Part shown: piece after piece, positions 16,901 through 24,500 of the stretch
How the letters are laid out: each line of letters starts with the position of its first letter
Numbering within the stretch: the first letter of the stretch is position 1
Source: Gemmatimonadales bacterium UBA4456
GTDB taxonomy: Bacteria > Gemmatimonadota > Gemmatimonadetes > Longimicrobiales > Gaopeijiaceae
Direction of reading: 5' to 3'
Length of the DNA stretch: 32,546 bases
Assembly (NCBI GenBank): GCA_002390225.1
Contig: DGOW01000013.1
Location: forward strand, 851 to 33,396
Notes under the pieces: model-generated
What the model was told of the DNA's origin: nothing
Database searches by the model: none
The model's input: only the letters and a program-made list of their open reading frames with translations
Made by a program: the position numbers and the translations under genes

Positions 16901-18007
16901 TCAGACAGTGTTGACGAGTTTGTGCAGGGCGTGAAACAGGATCCCTGCCTCGTAGGCATGGTGGACCGGGCTGGCCGGCACGTGGTCCTTACTGTGATTG
17001 AACATCCGAGTGATCGTCACGCCGCGCTGGGCAGACGTGGGCAACTTCTCCATCAGCCGCATGCCCTCGGTGAAGGGCACCAGCCGATCGCCTCGGCCAT
17101 GAATGATTTGAGTGGGAACCCGCACATCGTGCAGACAAACTGCGGGATCCAGCATCGGCTCGATTGAACGACACGTGTCCGCGAGTTCCTTGGCGAATGC
17201 CCTGCAGGCTGCGGCGTCAGGGCGGGGCTCAGTCGTTGGAGTTGCGAGGATGTCGAACAGCGGCTGTCGCCGGGGTGCGATGGTCTCTCTCAGCTCCCTG
17301 ATCATGGGGTCGTGATACGGCTCCCACGCGGATATCCGGAGCCCGCTCGCCTCCGAAGCGAGCTTGCACACGGCATGGGCTACGTCGGATGCGTCTTCGT
17401 AGCCGGGTACGCGGGTCAGGTAGTTGCTCGCAACCACCCAGCGCCCGTAGGGATCAGGCTCCAGCAGGTGGTCCTGATCGTTCCACTCGTGGCGACCGGT
17501 GAGCATGCAGGACAGGGTGCGCTCAAGACAGCAATATCCCCCGAAGAGGACAGCACCCTGCACGTCATCGGCCAGTTCCTCCTGAGAGGCGGCGAGCACT
17601 GCGCTGACTCCGCCGAACGAGAAGCCGATGACGCCGAAGTGATGCGGGACCACGTCGTGTCGACTGTTCAGGTATTCGACGGACGCACGGACGGTGGGCA
17701 GCGTGACCCGAGGGCACACCGACAGTTCGCGCCACTCGGGTAGCCCGGGAACGAGTACGCCGACTCCGGTCGATGCCAGGGCCTCGGTGAAGCGAACCAG
17801 CTGAGGGTGGAATCGGCCTTTTCGGGAGACGCCTCCGATCGCGATCCAGGTAGTCAGCCGCGGTGGAGCATCGACAGGTGCGACGAAGGTTGCAGGGATT
17901 TCCACCCCGTCCCGAGAGATCATGACCTGCGTGCTCTCGATCCCTGACGGACCGCGCTTCCAGCTCTGGGCGTAGCGAACGGTTCGCATCAAGGATGGCT
18001 GCTTCAT
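16901..18007 (-). CDS. Alpha/beta hydrolase
   Basis: A 368-residue serine hydrolase of the alpha/beta fold, likely cytoplasmic as no signal is present. The nucleophile elbow is GFSFGG with S130. The acid is likely D307 in IIHGRGDRLVPF, and the His is H338 (MFNHS) or H342 (KDHV). A strand IAIGGVSRKGRF at about 56-66 marks the oxyanion region. The insert between about 150 and 280, including the cysteine-rich GGYCCLERTLSC, forms the lid and probably sets specificity. The fold suits an esterase or dienelactone-hydrolase-like enzyme; the substrate is unknown. An upstream extension to 18181 is open, but ATG 18007 is preceded by AGGAG at ideal spacing. It heads the run with the 87-residue protein and methyltransferase. 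Confidence 0.85.
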   Translation of the reverse strand: MKQPSLMRTVRYAQSWKRGPSGIESTQVMISRDGVEIPATFVAPVDAPPRLTTWIAIGGVSRKGRFHPQLVRFTEALASTGVGVLVPGLPEWRELSVCPRVTLPTVRASVEYLNSRHDVVPHHFGVIGFSFGGVSAVLAASQEELADDVQGAVLFGGYCCLERTLSCMLTGRHEWNDQDHLLEPDPYGRWVVASNYLTRVPGYEDASDVAHAVCKLASEASGLRISAWEPYHDPMIRELRETIAPRRQPLFDILATPTTEPRPDAAACRAFAKELADTCRSIEPMLDPAVCLHDVRVPTQIIHGRGDRLVPFTEGMRLMEKLPTSAQRGVTITRMFNHSKDHVPASPVHHAYEAGILFHALHKLVNTV

Positions 18008-18346
18008 CGCACTCCTGCGTAGTAGCGCCCTGCGCGACCCGGGTGGAAGCGCAGCTGTTGCGAGCCACCCAGAAACAAGAATGGCGGTGACCCCGAAGAA
18101 AGAAGCCTCCGCCCCCAAAATCGATCCGAACGGCTGGGACCGTAGCAAGTAAGGTTTCGCGAGATTTCGCGCGAAAGTCAAACGAGGATCCCCTGCTACA
18201 TCTGTTTCCCGTTACCTTCCCACTGTGAGGTTAGCGACGATCCCTCGGTTCAGAGGGCCGCCCTCACGCATGATTCTGCGCCCGCCTACTCGAGCCGCCA
18301 CATTTGGTCGGCCGGCCTGCGAGGCGCCTCCCATCTGGAACACACA
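18008..18346. promoter_or_regulatory. Divergent intergenic region, 339 bp, with palindrome
   Basis: The region separates the alpha/beta hydrolase operon from the DEAD-box helicase. Near the hydrolase it carries AGGAG (reverse complement of 18012-18016), which sets that gene's start. TTTCGCGCGAAA at 18165-18176 is a perfect 12-bp palindrome, and TTTCGCG also occurs at 18155-18161, giving a possible operator. I see no promoter hexamers I would defend, and no other gene. Confidence 0.45.
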
Positions 18347-19663
18347 TTGGCGTTCGCCGCATTGAAGTTGCACCCGACCCTGCTCAAAGGGGTCGACTCC
18401 CTGGGCTTTGCCCAACCTACACCTATTCAGACCGAGGCCATCCCGCACGCGCTTGAAGGACGGGATCTCCTCGCGTGCGCAGCGACTGGAAGCGGCAAGA
18501 CCGCGGCCTTTCTGCTACCGATCCTCCATCGTCTCATCGATAAGCCCCGTGGCACCACGCGCGGGCTGGTACTCGCACCGACTCGTGAATTGGCACTGCA
18601 GATCGCTGCTGATCTTCGCGATCTGGCGCGGTATACCGGTGTGACGGCCGCGGCCGTTTACGGAGGTGTAAAGATGGGCCCTCAGGAGAAGGCTTTCCGC
18701 ACAGGCGTCGACGTCATCGTCGCGACGCCGGGGCGTCTGCTCGACCACTTCCAGTACGATTATGCGCGTCTGGCCGGACTCGAGTACCTCGTGCTGGACG
18801 AAGCCGATCGGATGCTCGACATGGGCTTTCTGCCCGATATCAGACGGATCCTGCGGCATGTACCGAAGCCTGAGCAGACGCTCTTTTTCAGCGCTACGAT
18901 GCCTCCCCCGATCGAGAAGCTGACGCGAGAGATCCTGAACCGGCCTGCCAAGGTCGCACTTCAGCGAAAGGCCGCTCCGGCAGCTGGCGTCAAGCAGCTT
19001 GCCTATCCTGTCGCCGCAAGCCTGAAGGGGGCGCTCCTGGTGGAGCTTCTGAACAGCGGCGGCATGGAGGAAGCCCTGGTGTTCACCCGCACGAAACATC
19101 GGGCCAACCGCCTGGCCAAGCTCCTCAATCGCAAAGGCATTACGGCCGAACGCATCCATGGCAATCGCTCGCAGACTCAGCGAACGAAGGCGCTTGCCGG
19201 GTTCAAGCGGGGTGACTTCCGTGTCCTCGTGGCGACCGACATCGCGGCGCGAGGAATCGACGTGGAGGCACTTGGTCACGTCGTCAATTTCGACGTTCCC
19301 AACGTCGCTGAGGACTATATCCACCGGGTAGGTCGGACGGCTCGTGCTCAGCTGACGGGTGAGGCGTTTACGCTCGTATCTCCTCAGGAGCAGGAGGACT
19401 TCACGAAGATCGAGCGCGCGGTAGGTTCGAAGATCGAGCGTGCAAAACTCGACGGATTTGCGTACGACGCGACTGCCGAGGCGCCTCTTGAGGTGCCTCG
19501 CGGCGAACGCATCCGGGCGATGCAGAAGAAACGTGCGCAGGACCGGGCTCGTGCTGCTGCGAAAAAGAAGAAGCCGGGTTCGTCATCGACGAAAAGCAGC
19601 GATGAGAACTCAGGTGAGTCGTCGCGTCCGCGTCGGAGACGGTACGGTAAGCGGCGTGGCTGA
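18347..19663 (+). CDS. DEAD-box RNA helicase, RhlE type
   Basis: A 438-residue ATP-dependent RNA helicase that unwinds RNA duplexes in ribosome assembly, cold adaptation or mRNA decay. All core motifs are present: Q motif (GFAQPTPIQTEAIP), Walker A ATGSGKT (46-52), PTRELALQ, TPGR, DEAD at 151-154, SAT at 182-184, then in the second domain VATDIAARGID and HRVGRTAR. The tail from about 395 is rich in Lys, Arg and Ser and probably binds RNA nonspecifically, as in RhlE proteins. The start is TTG at 18347, in phase with no nearer ATG and with only a weak ribosome site, so translation may be weak or regulated. It lies 59 bases upstream of the phosphatidyltransferase gene. Confidence 0.95.
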   Translation: MAFAALKLHPTLLKGVDSLGFAQPTPIQTEAIPHALEGRDLLACAATGSGKTAAFLLPILHRLIDKPRGTTRGLVLAPTRELALQIAADLRDLARYTGVTAAAVYGGVKMGPQEKAFRTGVDVIVATPGRLLDHFQYDYARLAGLEYLVLDEADRMLDMGFLPDIRRILRHVPKPEQTLFFSATMPPPIEKLTREILNRPAKVALQRKAAPAAGVKQLAYPVAASLKGALLVELLNSGGMEEALVFTRTKHRANRLAKLLNRKGITAERIHGNRSQTQRTKALAGFKRGDFRVLVATDIAARGIDVEALGHVVNFDVPNVAEDYIHRVGRTARAQLTGEAFTLVSPQEQEDFTKIERAVGSKIERAKLDGFAYDATAEAPLEVPRGERIRAMQKKRAQDRARAAAKKKKPGSSSTKSSDENSGESSRPRRRRYGKRRG

Positions 19664-19722
19664 GTAGGCGTTCCGGGAAGCCGCCTCTATCGGTCCGGAG
19701 CGGCTCGCCGGATCTTCCCCTC

Positions 19723-20370
19723 ATGAAATCGCTCGATTCTCTGCGTGGCCCGGTCTATCGGATCATTGACCCCACAGTGCGCTGGATGGTCGCGCGGGGG
19801 ATCCACCCGAACCTTGTCACGACGTTCGGCTTCGTCTGCGTCGTTGGGGCGGGGTACCTGTACCATCTGGACCACGTCCGGTGGGCTGGTGTCCTGGTCC
19901 TGCTTGGTGGCATGTGGGACATCTTTGACGGTCAGGTTGCCCGAGTTAGCGGGATGGCCTCGAAGTTCGGGTCGTTCTACGACTCGACGCTCGATCGGAT
20001 CAGCGAGATCGTCGTCTACATGGGTCTGTTGTCACTCTACAACAACTACGGCTCAGCACTCGCCGAGGTGTGGATGATCTACGTGATCTTCGCCGCAATG
20101 GGCGGGTCGATCCTGGTGAGCTATACGCGCGCTCGTGCCGAGGGCCTCGGCCTCGACTGCAAGGTAGGCCTCATGCAGCGGCCCGAACGGGTGGTGCTGA
20201 TCGGGGCTGGTTCGTTGCTCTTTGGGCTCGACTTCAATGGAGTGGTCTTGAAGTCGGTCATCATCCTTGTTGCGGTTCTGACGAACCTCACAGCGATCCA
20301 GAGGATCGCCTGGGTGTGGAGAAACGCCGCTGGCGTGCCGATCGACGACCCCTCGCTTCGCGGCCAGTAG
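19723..20370 (+). CDS. CDP-alcohol phosphatidyltransferase, phosphatidylinositol-phosphate synthase-like
   Basis: A 215-residue inner-membrane enzyme that transfers a phosphatidyl group from CDP-diacylglycerol to an alcohol. The family motif D-x2-D-G-x2-A-R-x8-G-x3-D-x3-D is complete, with D66, D69, G70, A73, R74, G83, D87 and D91, so both metals can be bound. About six transmembrane helices are predicted. The stretch SYTRARAEGLGLDCKVGLMQ, then RPERVVLIGAG, resembles phosphatidylinositol-phosphate synthase of mycobacteria, suggesting inositol-1-phosphate as acceptor; this is from memory and needs alignment. There is no inositol-phosphate synthase here. No Shine-Dalgarno precedes ATG 19723; the gene may be read from the helicase message. 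Confidence 0.88.
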   Translation: MKSLDSLRGPVYRIIDPTVRWMVARGIHPNLVTTFGFVCVVGAGYLYHLDHVRWAGVLVLLGGMWDIFDGQVARVSGMASKFGSFYDSTLDRISEIVVYMGLLSLYNNYGSALAEVWMIYVIFAAMGGSILVSYTRARAEGLGLDCKVGLMQRPERVVLIGAGSLLFGLDFNGVVLKSVIILVAVLTNLTAIQRIAWVWRNAAGVPIDDPSLRGQ

Positions 20371-20472
20371 CCCCGCCGCCCAGATACTCAGCCTCCATCT
20401 CGACGGTTGGCGACGACCGCACGCCCCCGCGTAAGTTGCGATTCCTATTCTACCCTGGAGACGTCGCGTTCG

Positions 20473-21867
20473 ATGAAGATCTACACTAGGTGTGCTGTCG
20501 TAGCATCCCTGACGCTCGGCAGCATAGCGTGCGGGCCTGACTACGACGTGGTGATCGAGGGCGGACGCGTCATGGACCCGGAGTCCGGCTTCGATGCGAT
20601 TGCCAACATCGGGATTGTTGGTGGGGTGATCGACATTATTTCTGCAGAGCCGTTGTCGGGCGCACAGGTCATTCTAGCTGACGGGCTGGTCGTCGCTCCC
20701 GGCTTCGTGGATCTGCATCGCCATGGACACACCGAGGAGGGGTACCGGCTTCAGGTTCGCGACGGGGTGACGACGGGTCTCGAACTCGAGATCGGTACGC
20801 CGAATGTCATGGACTGGTATGCCGAGCGTGACGGTGGACAGCTGGTGAACTTCGGGGTGGCCGCCGGTCACATAGGAGCGCGTGGGCGAGCTCTGGGGGA
20901 TTCCGAGCTTGGTACGGGCGGCACCACGGTTCGTCTTTCCACGAGTGAGAGTCAGCGAGTCGAGATCGCACGGCTTCTCGAGGAAGGGATCGAGGCTGGC
21001 GGTGTCGGAATCGGTTTCGGGAGCGCCTACACACCCGGCGCGACGATGCGCGAGATCGAGCAGATGTTCTGGGTAGCGGCCGAGACTGGCACGGCTGCCT
21101 TTATCCACCTGAGGGGTGGGTTGGCGGGCCTCGACTCTACGCTGACGGCGGCCCGGAATGCAGGGGCTTCGCTCCACGTAGTGCACGCGAACTCGAGCGG
21201 GGGGCGGGACATCATCGAGTTCCTCGACATGATCGCGGCAGCTGCACAGAGCGGTCAGGACGTGACCACCGAGGCCTACCCCTACGCGGCGTCGCAGACG
21301 AACATTGCCGCCGCGCTCTTCGACGACTGGGAGAGTTGGGACGATGAAGACTTCGAGCGCTATCAGTGGGTGAGGACAGGCGAGCGCCTGACCCGTGAGA
21401 CCTTCGAGGGATACCGGGCGGAAGGCGGCTCAGTGATTATCCACAGTCGTACCGCGGAGATGACCCGGGCGGCAATGACTCATCCCGTGACGATGATCGC
21501 GAGTGATGGAGGCATCGGGCATCCGCGCGCGGCAGGGACCTTCAGTCGTATGCTCGGCCGCTACGTCCGCGAAGATGGCTCGATGGAGCTCATGGACGCA
21601 CTCGCACGCATGACCATCCTGCCGGCCGCACGGCTGGAAGGCTGGGTGCCTGCGATGCGCAACAAGGGACGCATCCGCATCGGCGCCGATGCCGACATCA
21701 CGATTTTCGACCCACTGACCGTGATCGATCAAGCTACGTATGTAGACGGATCGCTTCCACCGATCGGGATCGACTACGTGATCGTCAACGGCGTTCCAGT
21801 TGTCATGCACGGCGAGATCGCCGCCGGGGTGAAGCCCGGTCGGGCGATCAAGTCAGGAGCGTGGTGA
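20473..21867 (+). CDS. Amidohydrolase lipoprotein, N-acyl-D-amino-acid deacylase-like, with intact HxH
   Basis: A 464-residue exported metal-dependent amidohydrolase. The lipoprotein signal ends in SIAC, with lipidated C20. The usual N-terminal beta strand VVIEGGRVMDPESGF leads into GFVDLHRHGH, where H82 and H84 are the HxH metal pair. E106 occupies the bridging position (LELEIGTP). His in FIHLRGG and HVVHANSSGG are candidate ligands from the later strands, followed by MIASDGGIGHPRAAGTFSR with the catalytic Asp. This is the D-aminoacylase layout, acting on N-acyl-D-amino acids or similar amides. ATG 20473 is preferred over the upstream open frame because it begins the lipoprotein signal. Sequence identity to the gene at 22513 shows duplication. 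Confidence 0.88.
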   Translation: MKIYTRCAVVASLTLGSIACGPDYDVVIEGGRVMDPESGFDAIANIGIVGGVIDIISAEPLSGAQVILADGLVVAPGFVDLHRHGHTEEGYRLQVRDGVTTGLELEIGTPNVMDWYAERDGGQLVNFGVAAGHIGARGRALGDSELGTGGTTVRLSTSESQRVEIARLLEEGIEAGGVGIGFGSAYTPGATMREIEQMFWVAAETGTAAFIHLRGGLAGLDSTLTAARNAGASLHVVHANSSGGRDIIEFLDMIAAAAQSGQDVTTEAYPYAASQTNIAAALFDDWESWDDEDFERYQWVRTGERLTRETFEGYRAEGGSVIIHSRTAEMTRAAMTHPVTMIASDGGIGHPRAAGTFSRMLGRYVREDGSMELMDALARMTILPAARLEGWVPAMRNKGRIRIGADADITIFDPLTVIDQATYVDGSLPPIGIDYVIVNGVPVVMHGEIAAGVKPGRAIKSGAW

Positions 21868-21869
21868 CC

Positions 21870-22346
21870 TCAGCGGCCCGAGTCGGCGCCGATCGCAGCG
21901 AGACCCGCACGAACCACCTGCGCGTCTTCAGAACCACGTGCTCCGCTGGCGGCCATGGCGCCCACGATCTCTCCGTTCATGAGGATCGGTAGTCCGCCCT
22001 CGTAATGGATGCCGCCCGGGATGCTGTCTGTCGTCCCCGCTGCAAGCGCCGCTCCGTACGCACCGGAGGTTCCACCTGTCGTGATGACGACGTGCACTTT
22101 CCGCATGACGATATCCGTCGTGCGGGGACTCGCGCCGTTCATGCGGCGGAGGTAGAGCGGGATGCCCTCGGCGTCTGCGACGTAGATCGTCAAGTTCCAG
22201 CCGTTCGTCTCGGCCTCGGCCTGAGCTGCATCCACCGCAGTCTGAGCCTGCTCCATTGTGAGCTGGGCTGCAATGCTCTGAGGACCGAACACGGTCAATC
22301 CAATAAGAGCGAACGCGAGGACTGTGCTGGTCACGGAGGGCTTCAT
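21870..22346 (-). CDS. Exported GlcG/HbpS-type heme-binding-like protein
   Basis: A 158-residue secreted protein of the GlcG/HbpS family, small alpha/beta proteins that in Streptomyces bind heme; elsewhere their function is unknown and they often accompany catabolic genes. A signal peptide covers 1-27 (ending SIAAQ). The core has the family's pattern LTMEQAQTAVDAAQAEAE, then WNLTIYVADAEGIPLYLRRMNGA, then a Gly-rich block (GGIHYEGGLPILMNGEIVGA) ending in MAASGARGSEDAQVVRAGLAAIG. It ends only two bases from the convergent amidohydrolase and diverges from the second amidohydrolase. ATG 22346 is preferred over the longer open frame. I infer a link to neighbouring amidohydrolases only from position. 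Confidence 0.85.
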   Translation of the reverse strand: MKPSVTSTVLAFALIGLTVFGPQSIAAQLTMEQAQTAVDAAQAEAETNGWNLTIYVADAEGIPLYLRRMNGASPRTTDIVMRKVHVVITTGGTSGAYGAALAAGTTDSIPGGIHYEGGLPILMNGEIVGAMAASGARGSEDAQVVRAGLAAIGADSGR

Positions 22347-22502
22347 GTCGAATCGCTTGAGAAGGTGGTGAACAGGAAGCCGTATGTATGCGGATTGCCG
22401 GGCCGAGTTCCGGCGAACGATGATCGTGTGACTTGTGCGCCCGGTGGTCCTGTGCACTTTCGGACCCGAGTTCGCCACCTAGGTTTGGATCCTCACCCAT
22501 GT

Positions 22503-22506
22503 GGAG
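22503..22506 (+). promoter_or_regulatory. GGAG ribosome site of the second amidohydrolase
   Basis: GGAG at 22503-22506 is six bases before ATG 22513 within the leader GTGGAGACCTCC. It favours this ATG over the GTG at 22501, which would contain the site in its own coding sequence. A closely similar leader, GGAGACCCTC, precedes the ATG at 32529. Confidence 0.6.
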
Positions 22507-22512
22507 ACCTCC

Positions 22513-23985
22513 ATGATCCGCCTGAACAGCACGATGATCGCGTTCGCTCTCATCCTGACGGTGATCGGCCTCGAGCAACTGGCGGCTCAGGATACCGACC
22601 CATATGACATCGTCATCCGTGGCGGCCGGGTCGTTGATCCCGAATCCGGCTTTGATGGCATCGCCAACGTCGGGATCAGAGGCGACCGTATCGCGGCCGT
22701 GACCTCGGACGCCCTCGAGGGGTTTCGGGTGATCGATGCCACAGACCTCGTGGTCGCCCCCGGCTTCATCGATCCACTGACGCAGATGGGTTCGGCCCGG
22801 ATGCCCGGTGCACTCTACAAGGTGACCGATGGTGTCACCACGGTGCTCGGACTCCACAATGGCCCGGTGGATGTCGGGGCCGCGTACGACGCGTTCGCCG
22901 CGGAGGGGGCGCTCCTGAACTACGGAACGAACGTAGGGCACGGATCGCTTCGAGTTGCCGTCGGTCTCTCTGGATCCGACGAAGAGGCGCGGGCCGTCTC
23001 CGCCACGTCGGAGCAGGTCGCGGAGATCGTCGAACTGGCACGCCGTGGGATCGCTGACGGCGCACTTGGCATCGGCTTCGGCCTCCAGTACGTGCCCAGT
23101 ACGGGGGAAGATGAGGTCTTCCGGCTGTTCGAGGTGGCGACCCGTTACGGGGTGCCGGTTCATCTGCACATCCGATACCTCGGACCCCAGCGTCCTATGA
23201 ATAGCGTAAAGGCGATTCATGAGGTGATCGCTACGGCTGCGGCAACGGGGGCATCGGCACATATCGCGCATGTGAACTCCACGTCACCAAGGGACATCGA
23301 CCTGGTGCTGGACCTCATCGAAGGTGCAGCGGCCAACGGGGTCGACATCTCTGCCGATGCCTATCCATGGGAGGCAGGGTCCACCGGACTGGAGTCGTCG
23401 GTGTTTGACCCGGGATTCCGAGAGCGGATGTCGATCGACTATGGTGACATCGAACTGGTGAGCAACGGGGAGCGCCTGACCGAGGAGAGCTTCGATCACT
23501 ACCGGAACGACGGACAGCGTGATGGTGTGATTGTGCACTTCATACCGACGGAGACACTTCGAAAAGCACTGAGCAGTCCGGTCGTAATGCTGGCAAGCGA
23601 CGGTTCGATCAACGCCGAAGGGCGAGGGCACCCACGTGGGGCCGGGACCTACGCCCGTTTCCTCCGCCAGTTCGTGCGCGAATGGGGTGACCTGTCACTG
23701 GTCGAGGCGATGCGGAAGACAAGCTATCTCGCGGCCGTCCAGATGCAGCAAGCCTCACCTGCATTTCGGAGGAAGGGTCGCCTGAGCGTTGGCGCCGATG
23801 CGGATATTGTGGTCTTCGACCTGGAGACCATCACGGAACGGGCCACCTACCTGGAGCCGGCGCAGACATCCGTTGGGATCCGACACGTGCTGGTCAACGG
23901 CGTGGCCGTCCTCACCGACGGGCAGGTCGACCAATCCGCGACCCCGGGTCGTGGACTGAGAGGTGCGCCGGGCGGGGGGCGCTAG
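22513..23985 (+). CDS. Exported amidohydrolase, HxH motif replaced by Leu-x-Gln
   Basis: A 490-residue secreted paralog of the amidohydrolase at 20473-21867. The signal peptide is 1-26 (ending LAAQ), so this copy is soluble or released rather than a lipoprotein. The N-terminal strand IVIRGGRVVDPESGFDGIANVG is nearly the same as in its paralog. At the metal site GFIDPLTQMG stands where HxH is expected, so L89 and Q91 replace both histidines. H115 replaces the bridging Glu. The later His (VHLHIRY, AHIAHVN) and the Asp in LASDGS with HPRGAGTYAR are kept. It may bind one metal, as the D-aminoacylase core site does, or may act as a binding protein. Whether it is active is not evident from sequence. 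Confidence 0.85.
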   Translation: MIRLNSTMIAFALILTVIGLEQLAAQDTDPYDIVIRGGRVVDPESGFDGIANVGIRGDRIAAVTSDALEGFRVIDATDLVVAPGFIDPLTQMGSARMPGALYKVTDGVTTVLGLHNGPVDVGAAYDAFAAEGALLNYGTNVGHGSLRVAVGLSGSDEEARAVSATSEQVAEIVELARRGIADGALGIGFGLQYVPSTGEDEVFRLFEVATRYGVPVHLHIRYLGPQRPMNSVKAIHEVIATAAATGASAHIAHVNSTSPRDIDLVLDLIEGAAANGVDISADAYPWEAGSTGLESSVFDPGFRERMSIDYGDIELVSNGERLTEESFDHYRNDGQRDGVIVHFIPTETLRKALSSPVVMLASDGSINAEGRGHPRGAGTYARFLRQFVREWGDLSLVEAMRKTSYLAAVQMQQASPAFRRKGRLSVGADADIVVFDLETITERATYLEPAQTSVGIRHVLVNGVAVLTDGQVDQSATPGRGLRGAPGGGR

Positions 23986-24073
23986 CCCCGTCTGTCACCG
24001 CTCCGGCAACTCCATTGCTTCCGTCGCGGGTTCGCCGAGAGCAGTCACGTTCCGAAGCGCGCCTGCGTCGTGC

Positions 24074-24352
24074 TCAGCCGCCCGAGGTGGTGACGATCGG
24101 GGTGCTGAGTCCGCCGATCCCCCAGCCCAGGCAGACGGCGAGCGAGGCGACGGCAAGGAAGCCGTGGAAACGGCGGTCCGGCGTGCGCATAGCGACCAGG
24201 AACGCACCGCTGAAGCCAGCCAGGGACAACATGTGCAGCGTATTCCAATCTGTACCGAGCGCCTGACGCTCGAGGATCTCATCGGCGAGATCGACGAGCG
24301 TGAGGAAGTGGAGCAGGCTCCAAACCTGGCCCAAGCCAACCGAGAGGCCCAT
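24074..24352 (-). CDS. Small membrane protein of unknown function
   Basis: A 92-residue protein I do not recognise. It has about three hydrophobic segments: LGQVWSLLHFLTLVDLA near the start, HMLSLAGFSGAFLVAM, and FHGFLAVASLAVCLGWGIGG, with polar linkers and a short Ser/Gly end. No signal cleavage site is clear, so it is likely an inner-membrane protein. ATG 24352 has GGGAG about six bases upstream, the main reason to accept the gene. The frame extends upstream to 24475, but that part has no membrane or family pattern. It follows the histidine kinase gene on the same strand after about 150 bp, so a functional link is possible but not shown. Confidence 0.55.
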   Translation of the reverse strand: MGLSVGLGQVWSLLHFLTLVDLADEILERQALGTDWNTLHMLSLAGFSGAFLVAMRTPDRRFHGFLAVASLAVCLGWGIGGLSTPIVTTSGG

Positions 24353-24500
24353 GGGCTCCCAGGCGTGTAACCTCTCATCGTGTCCTCCATCCTGTGCGCA
24401 GCTCTTTTGTCCCGCGTGGGTGGTCGGATTCGTGACGTGAGGCATCCCTGAACAGGTTCTGACCAGTGGTGACAACGCTGACCGTGATCAGTGACCCAAC

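Noticed and set aside
21928..23271. Minus-strand open frame of 447 codons opposite the amidohydrolase
   Set aside because: The product is Arg/His/Asp-rich without a domain, and the frame overlaps two real genes.
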